Source: Kumtagia yinganensis (GTDB lineage Bacteria > Pseudomonadota > Alphaproteobacteria > Rhizobiales > Rhizobiaceae). From it: a stretch of DNA of 64,000 bases. Below the pieces are notes generated by a model that saw only the letters and a list, made by a program, of their open reading frames with translations, had not been told where the DNA came from and made no database searches. The position numbers were made by a program, and so were the translations under genes. Location: NCBI RefSeq assembly GCF_040081985.1, contig NZ_JBEBMH010000026.1:1-64000 (forward strand), read 5' to 3'. Below, in pieces: positions 26,980-34,400 of this stretch (the stretch's first letter is position 1; the number at the start of each line of letters is the position of its first letter).

Positions 26980-27306
26980 CTAGTTGAAATTGGGAGACAT
27001 GTTGTCGGTCTTGCGGGCGGGCTGGCCGGCATCGGCCTGGCCGGCACCGTCCGCGCGCGGCAGCCGCTGGATGTCGGCGGTGCGGCGAACCGCGCCCGCC
27101 TCGACAAGCCCGGCAAGCGCCTTCTGCATGAGATCGACGGCGTTGGCGAAGGCGTCGACCGGCATGATGACCCGCTGCCGGAAGACCGGTTTGGGATTGT
27201 TCTTTTCATCCCGCTCGGTGGCCGACAGGCTCATCAGGTCGATCCTGACGATCGAGCCAGTCACCGTGATCTCGCCAATGCCGTCTGCATAAAGTTCGTT
27301 GTTCAT
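26980..27306 (-). CDS. Unknown 108-residue protein of the RTX secretion operon
   Basis: A small acidic protein beginning MNNELYADGIGEITVTG, with a segment NPKPVFRQRVIMPVDAFANA and a disordered C-terminal tail. AAGGGG precedes the ATG at 27306. It lies 31 nt after the COG0523 gene and 30 nt before the ABC transporter gene, so it belongs to the operon. I recall near-identical N-termini in other rhizobial type I secretion loci, always hypothetical. There is no signal peptide or membrane helix. By position it may be a chaperone, an activator or a small partner of the transporter; none of this is shown by the sequence. Confidence 0.75.
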   Translation of the reverse strand: MNNELYADGIGEITVTGSIVRIDLMSLSATERDEKNNPKPVFRQRVIMPVDAFANAVDLMQKALAGLVEAGAVRRTADIQRLPRADGAGQADAGQPARKTDNMSPNFN

Positions 27307-27337
27307 GATTGTTACCCCTTTGCCCTTTAGTCGCCGC

Positions 27338-28564
27338 TCACGCGGCATGCGTGTGTTGCCACTGCGGGAACGGATCCCGGAGATTGTCCTGGACGTGCGG
27401 ATCGAATTCGGCCTCCGCTCCGGTCAGGCAGCCGTCGAGCGCCGAACTGATCGCCTCCCTCGACATTCCTGCCCCTATGAAGACCAGCTCCTGCCTGCGG
27501 TCGCCCCAGACCGGATGCCAATGACGGTCGAGCAATTGACGGAACTGCGGATGCCGCGGCCATTGGTTCCTGGGCATCACCGCCCACCACAGCGCCTTGG
27601 GTTCCGCCCGGCGCTGCGCGCCGGCGACGGAAAGCAACCCCACCCAATCAGGACGTGTCGCCAGCCAGAAATGGCCCTTGGCGCGGATAAGCCCCGGCCA
27701 GTCCTGCTGAAGAAAATCGTAGAGTTTCGCGGGATCGAAGGGACGGCGCGCGCGGTAGACAAAACTTTCGATGCCGTATTCCTCGGTCTCGGGCGTGTGA
27801 TTTCCGTAGCCGTAGAGTTCCTTGTGCCAGAGCGGATGGCGGGCGGCTTTCGCCTCGTTGAAAAGGCCGGTGTCGAGGACCGACTCCAAGGGCAGATTGC
27901 CGAAATCGGTTTCGACGATCCGGGCGTCCGGATTCAGGGCCTTGACGACACGGCGCACTTCGAAGCGTTTTTCGATGCTGACGTCGGACACCTTGTTGAT
28001 GACGACGACATCGGCGAATTCAATCTGCTCGACGAGGAGATCGGCGAGCGTCCTCCCATCATCGCCGTCCCGCGCCTCACCGCGGTCCTTCAGCAGGTCC
28101 TTGCTGGAATAGTCCCGCAACAGGTTTGCCGCATCGACCACGGACACCATCGTGTCCAGCCTCGCGACATCGGCCAGCGCGGCACCCGCCTCGTCGCGAA
28201 ACGAGAAAGTCGCCGCGATCGGCAGAGGTTCGGCAATGCCAGTCCCTTCCACCAGCAGGTAATCAAAGCGCCGCTCGTCGGCGAGTTGCCTGACCGTGCT
28301 GAGCAGATCGTCCCGCAGCGTGCAGCATATGCAGCCGTTGCTGAGTTCCACGAGCGTCTCGGTGGTCCGCGAGAGATCGGCGCCGCCATCGCGAACGAGG
28401 TCGGCGTCGATGTTGATCTCGCTCATGTCATTGACGACGACCGCGACCTTGCGCCCCGACCGGTTGCGCAGGATCTGGTTGAGGATCGTCGTCTTGCCCG
28501 CCCCCAAGAACCCGGTGAGCACGGTGACGGGCAGACGACCGTCGGATTTGTGGCCAGTCTCCAT
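27338..28564 (-). CDS. COG0523/CobW family GTPase, putative metallochaperone
   Basis: A 408-residue G3E GTPase. Walker A is GFLGAGKT (residues 18-25), the metal-binding CxCC lies in NGCICCTL (Cys78, 80, 81), the Walker B-like EGTGIAEP is at about residues 125-132 and the guanine-recognition NKVSD near residue 200. The C-terminal CobW_C part ends with a tail containing His, Asp and Glu residues. Family members (ZigA, YeiR, YjiA, CobW) deliver or insert zinc or other metals. It starts 8 nt after the stop of the giant RTX gene, so the two are translated together, which is an unusual setting for this family. A role in metallating the RTX protein or in zinc-limited growth are both possible. Confidence 0.9.
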   Translation of the reverse strand: METGHKSDGRLPVTVLTGFLGAGKTTILNQILRNRSGRKVAVVVNDMSEINIDADLVRDGGADLSRTTETLVELSNGCICCTLRDDLLSTVRQLADERRFDYLLVEGTGIAEPLPIAATFSFRDEAGAALADVARLDTMVSVVDAANLLRDYSSKDLLKDRGEARDGDDGRTLADLLVEQIEFADVVVINKVSDVSIEKRFEVRRVVKALNPDARIVETDFGNLPLESVLDTGLFNEAKAARHPLWHKELYGYGNHTPETEEYGIESFVYRARRPFDPAKLYDFLQQDWPGLIRAKGHFWLATRPDWVGLLSVAGAQRRAEPKALWWAVMPRNQWPRHPQFRQLLDRHWHPVWGDRRQELVFIGAGMSREAISSALDGCLTGAEAEFDPHVQDNLRDPFPQWQHTHAA

Positions 28565-28572
28565 TCTCTCGC

Positions 28573-31410
28573 CTACGCCGCCAACTGCGGTCTGAACGCG
28601 ACATCGACATAATAATTCGTCGCGTTGTAGCTGTTGGTCGGGAACAGACCGCTCGAGCCGTATCCATAGACGCCGTTGCCACCGCTGACAGCGCTGGACA
28701 ATGCGCGAAGGTTATTGTCGTTCGAGAAGTCGCTGTTGAAGAAGCCAGGCGATGCCGAATAGAAGCCGTTGCTGTGATAGGATACGACGTAGGTCGTATT
28801 CGCCGCGATCTCGACCTCCTGCGTCAGGCTGACCGACTGCCAGCCACTCGCCGTTTCGTTGGTGAATGTCGCCGCGGCCATCAGGTCACCGGTCGATGTC
28901 CACAGGTGAGCCTCGTGCGGACCGACATTCTCGGCGCCCTTGTAGAAGCGGAAGCCGGTGATCCAGCCCGCCACGTCGGCCTGGAATTTCATGCCAAGTT
29001 CGACATCGTCGGCGTCGTTGACCGTGACTGTCTGCGGCGCGTCGGAGGCCGAGAAAATGGTCTGGACGCCACCGGCGGGCTCGACGTTGAGTGTCACCTG
29101 GGCGGTGTCGGTCCCGTTGTGGCCGTCGGAGACGGTGTAGGTAAAGCTGGCATTTCCGGAGAAACCGTTGGTAGGCGTGAAGGTCACGGTGTTCGACTGA
29201 TTGTCGAAATTGACCGCACCGTTCACCGCATTCCCAACGCCCGTGATCGTCAGCGGGTCGCTGTCGGCATCGGTGTCATTTGCAAGAAGAACACTGCCCG
29301 ACACCGAGAATGCGGCGTTGTGGCCAGTCGAGAACCCGAAATCGTCGACGGCCACCGGGACGGTATTCTGATTGCCCCGGTCGAAAAGGACATCGACCCA
29401 GTAGTTCGAGGAATTGTAGCTCGACGTCGGGAACAGGGTGCTGCTACCGTAGGAGAAGACGCCGTTTCCGCCGCTGATGGCGCTGGACGGTGCGGTCAGC
29501 GGTCCATTCGTGTAGTTGCCCGTGAAGAAGTTCGGTGTGACCGTATAGTTGCCATTGGAATGGTAGCTGGCGACGTAGGTCGCGCCGGTGGTCACCGTTA
29601 TCGGTTGCGCGAATGTCAAGGTCTGCCAGCCGCTGACGGTCTCGTTCGTGAAGGTTGCGGTGGTCAGCAGGTCCCCGGCACTTGTCCACAAGGATCCGGT
29701 GTGGGTGCCCGTGTCCTGAGCACCCTTGTAGTAGCGTACGCCGGTGATCGTCCCCGCGGAAGAAACGGTGAACTTCACGCCCAATTCCACGGAATTGGGA
29801 TCGCTGACCGAAAGGTTGGCCGGCGTGCTTGTGGACGAGAAGAGGCTTTGCGTATTCGCCGGGGGCGAAACCGTCATACTGACGGTTGCCGATGCGGTTG
29901 CCCCTCGGCTGTCCGTCACCGTGTAATTGAAACTTGCCGGTCCCGTGTAGTCGGCCGCCGGTGTGAAGGTGATGATGCCGGTCTGGTTGTCGAGAGACAC
30001 GGCGCCATTGACGGCACCGCTCACGGCGGTGATCGTCATCGGATCATTGTCCGGGTCCACGTCGTTCGCGAGAAGGGCCGACGAAGCGATCGACAACTGC
30101 GTGTCATGGTACACGACGTAGCCATTGTCATTCGCGGCGATCGGCACGTTGTTGACGGTCGACTGCTTGAAGACCACGTCGACCCAATAGTTGGCCGACT
30201 GGAAGCTGGCGTTCGGGAAGGTGGTTGCCGCGGAATAGGCAAACACACCGTTCCCTCCGCTTGTACCCGAAGCGAGTGCGGTCAGCGGCCCGCGTGTCAC
30301 CGCGTTGGAGAAATAGTTCGGATCGGCCGCGTAGACGCCCGTGCTGTGATAGGAGGCAACATAGGTCGTCCCGGCAGTGATCTGCACCGCATTCGAGAAA
30401 GTCGCGGTCTGCCAGCCGCTAAGCGACTCGTTGGTGAAGGTGACGGTGGCAAGCAGGTCGCCATTCGACGACCAGAGCGAACCGGTGTGCTGCCCGGTGC
30501 CGCCCGTAGGTTTGTAGAACTTGATCCCGGTGATCGTGCCGGCCGTCGAGGCGTTGAACTTCATCCCGAGTTCAAGGGATGCGGTTTCGTTGATCGCCGC
30601 GCCTGCTGGCCCTTCGCCGTAGTTGAACAGCGACACGCCGGCGGGCTCCTGTTCAACCGTTACCGACGCATCGGCGGTATCGGTGCCGCCACGCCCGTCC
30701 GAAACAGTGTAGGAGAAGCTCGCCGGGCCGCTGTAGCCGGAAGTCGGCGTGAAGATCACGTTGCCGTGCTGCGCATCGATGCTCACCGTGCCGTTCGACG
30801 CGTTGCTGACGCCGGTGATCGAGAGCGCGTCGCCATTCGTGTCGACATCGTTCTGGAGCAGGGTCGCAAAGGAGATAACCAGCGTCCCGTTCTTGCCGAC
30901 GCTCAACGTATCGTCCGTGGCAACCGGCGCCACGTTGGGATCCGCCGCGAAGACAACGTCGACCCAGTAATTCCTGCCACCGGAATTGCCGCTGGGGAAA
31001 ACGTTGGGATCGTTCGTGTAGGCATAGACACCGCCACCCGCAAGCGCGGTAAGCGGACCATTGGTACGATCCGCGGTGAAATAATCGGCCGTTACCGAAT
31101 AGTATCCGTTGGTGTGGTACGACGCGATGTAGGTCGTGTTGGCGTTGATGTGCACGGGAGACGAGAAGTACACCGTCTGCCAGCCGGTCAGTCCCTCGTT
31201 CACCGAGACGCCTGTCGCCAGTTTCGTGCCGTCCGCGGTCCAAAGATCGACCGTGTGCTGCCCGGTGTTGTAGAAACCCTTGTAGAAGCGGACCGCGCTC
31301 ACCGTGCCGCCCGTCGCGGCCTGGAACTTGACGCCGAGGGTGACGCCGTCGCGATCCATCTCAGTTTCTTTTGCCGGCTTGTCGGCGAAGGTCCAGATGC
31401 TGGATGTCGT
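28573..31410 (-). repeat. DUF4082-cadherin-like modules, 3.5 copies
   Basis: The C-terminal 945 residues of the RTX gene are built of a module of about 255-260 residues: a DUF4082 beta-sandwich (hallmarks VRFYKG, SYHSNG, NYWVDV) plus a cadherin-like domain (DDxLSVG, NDVDTNGD, FTYTVSDG). The module occurs three times and is followed by a final lone DUF4082. Similar DNA at about 770-bp spacing makes copy number prone to change by recombination. Confidence 0.8.
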
Positions 31411-34400
31411 CGGCAGATTGACAGTCACCTGCACGGGGGTCGAAGCCAGACCCAGATTGAGGCTGTCGTCGACGGCGCGCGCAAGGAACGAGTAGTTGTT
31501 GGTCGCCTGCGCGATCCAGCTATAGCTCCAGTTTTCGCGTCCTACAGCTTTCCACCAGCTTTGCCCTCCATCGGTGGACACTTCGACGCCAGCGACGATA
31601 CCGCCGCCGGAATCCTGCGCGGTGCCGGTAATCGTCACCCGCTCGCCTTCGACAAACGTCCCGCCGCCGGGTGAGGTGATCGTGGCGATCGGCTTGACCG
31701 TGTCGGTCGATTCGGACGCCATGATCAGGCTCGCATTCAGCGTTCCCGGCTGGATGCCCATGTCGGCAAACATGTTCACCATGGCCTGCTGCACATTCGG
31801 ATCGGTCGCCGTCACGGCGCCCTCATGCTGGTCGTCGAGGCCCCAGGACCAGAAGACCGTGCCAGCCCCGAACACCAGCGCGCCGCTTTCAGCGCGATAC
31901 ATGGTCAGGCTATGCGTGACGTCCGCCGAGCCCACGGTGGTGCCGTAGTCGCGGAGATAAGAATCCACCGACACTGTCGACAGCGACATGTTGATCAGGC
32001 CGGCAGGCCTGAAGCCGTTCTCGACGTCGGAGTCCCATTCGTAGCCGAGCAGGTTTTGAACGAGCGAGTGCGTCTCGCCCTCCTGCAGTTCGGCTACGTC
32101 GGTGTTCCGCCAGAAACGGAGCTTGGAATAGTCATAGGGTATGGTGATTGTGTCCAGCCGGTAGCTGTCGACCGTGAACATCGTGCCGGTGAGCGCGTTC
32201 TCGGGCTTTTGTCCCGGTTCGGCGAAACGCGGATCGCGCCAGGTTCCGGTGGACGTGTCGGTCGGATCCGGCGTGCCGCCCCAAGTCTCCTTGTAGCAGA
32301 CCATGGTACGGTACGGCGTTCCATTGCCGTCGATGCTGGTCTCCCAGCGGACTTTCCAATAAACTTCGTTGCCGCTCCAGAACGCCAGATTGACGCCGGC
32401 GTCGCGCGCCGCCTCAACATTGGTGCGCTGCTCGCCCGACCAATACTCGTCGTGTCCGACCGACAGGAAGGCGTCGTGGTTGAGCAGCAGGCTGCCGCTG
32501 CGCGCGCTGTCTACTCCGGAAATGTAGGAAACGTCGTAGCCGTTCTCCTCAAGCCAGCGGATCGCCGAGTGCTCGGCGCCGAAGATATAGTCGTGTGTTC
32601 CGCCCGTCGGGCTGCCATTGGTGATGATGGGACGGTTGTAGCTTATGGCCGTCGCCCTGCCGATTGCGGTAATGCCGCAACTGCAGTTCGGCGGCATGTA
32701 GCCGATCATGTCCGCCGGATCGACGGGTACCTCGCCGAAATACAGGCTCGCGCCGCCCCAGGCGTTGTAAGCCTGCCACGTCGTGTCCGACGTTTGGAAG
32801 ACGATGTCACTGGTGGAACTGTCGTCGCGAACGATAAAGGGGATCTGGCTCGCCCCGCCAGAGCCGTCCAGGCGCGTGAGCTTGGCGACGTAGACGCCGG
32901 AGACGGCATCCCCGGGGATTTGCCAACTCGCCGAAACAGCCCAATTGCCCGCGTCGATAAGGCCGCGCGACATGTCGACGATGGGATGGGGCTGAACCTG
33001 AGCCGTGGTCAGTTGCTTGTCGATCGTGCCGACCTTGCGTGCGCCGTCGCCGCCGTAGTAGCCGAGGCGGTAGATGTCGATGCGATAGTCGGTCGAATCC
33101 GTCGCGATCTTGAAGTCGACGGTTTGGCCTATATTGGTGCTGATCTCGGTGGCAAAGCCCTGGATGGTCCCATCGCCGTCGCCCTCGACGTACCATTCGC
33201 TTCTCGGATTGCCCTGCTTGGCGTTCTCGATCGTGATCTTGTTTGCCGGCACTGGGCTGAGGTCCGCGGCAGTCTTCGTTCCATCGGCGAATTTGAAGTT
33301 CTCGATATTCGTGACGGTGTCGGTCCCGTTCGGAGAACCCAGCCGCTTGTCGGCGATGGTGAAAGTAGCACCTGAAACCAGGACACTGTAATCGTTGCGA
33401 AGACCGTCGAAGACGACCGTGTCGCCGGAGCCTGCGCCGCCGTCTATGGTGTCGTCGCCAGCACCGCCGGTCAGCGTGTCGTTTCCGCTTCCCCCCGTCA
33501 GGATGTTGGCGGCGGCGCTGCCCACGATGCTGACGGCGGCTGTCGATCCGCTCGCCTTGACATTCTCGAAGCCGCCGACATTGACCGCGTCTACGGCAGT
33601 CTGGTCGGTCGATGAGAGATTGATGGTGGCCGCGCCGTTGACCACCAGGGTATCGATGTCCGCGCCGCCGAGGATCGAGGTGCTGGTGGCATTGTAGGTG
33701 ATGAGATCGTTACCGGCCCCGCCATCGATCGCGTCGGCGCCCGCGCCACCGTTTATCGTATCCGCGCCGGCACCGCCGATCAGGCTGTTCGCGCCCGAGC
33801 TGCCGAGAAGGTTGACGGCCAGCACCGAACCGCTTGCATTGACGTTTTCAAAGCCCGTCAGGATGGCAGTGTCGCCAACACTCTGATCCGCAGCCGAGAG
33901 ATCGATCGACGCCGCGCCATTCACCGCAAGCGTGTCGGTGTCGGCCCCGCCGGACACCAGTCCGTCGGCGGCATCGTAGACGATGACGTCGTTGCCCGCG
34001 CCACCGCTGATCGTGTCGGCGCCTGCTCCTGCGTCAATCGTGTCCGCGCCCGAACCGCCGGTAAGGTTGTCGGCCTGGTCGCTTCCCGTGATGGTGAAAC
34101 CTTCGGTCTGACCGCCCAGCGCGACCGTTACACCAGCGGCGGCACCGGCTGCGGAAATTCTTTCCAGACCCTGGATCGCGGTATTTGTTGCTCCCAGTGT
34201 ATTCAGTTTGGTGGATGTGGATGTCAGGTTGATGGCGTCATCCGTGCCCGCGCCAAGGTTGATCGTCCCGGCGCCCGCCAGGATGGCGTCGAGTTGCGCG
34301 CCGCTCAACGTTGCCGTGTCGTTGCCACCGGTGCCCGTCAGGTTGCCGGTTTCGACACCGCTCACCGATGGCGCCGCCAGTGCAGAAATATCGCCGTTGG

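Noticed and set aside
24874..27330. 818-residue plus-strand open frame opposite the exporter genes
   Set aside because: It is antisense to an ABC transporter with all ATPase motifs; the plus frame is rich in His, Asp and Gln as expected for a shadow.
28774..31674. 966-residue plus-strand open frame inside the RTX gene
   Set aside because: It is a mirror of the repetitive DUF4082/cadherin-like coding region; the minus frame has clear domains and a start signal.
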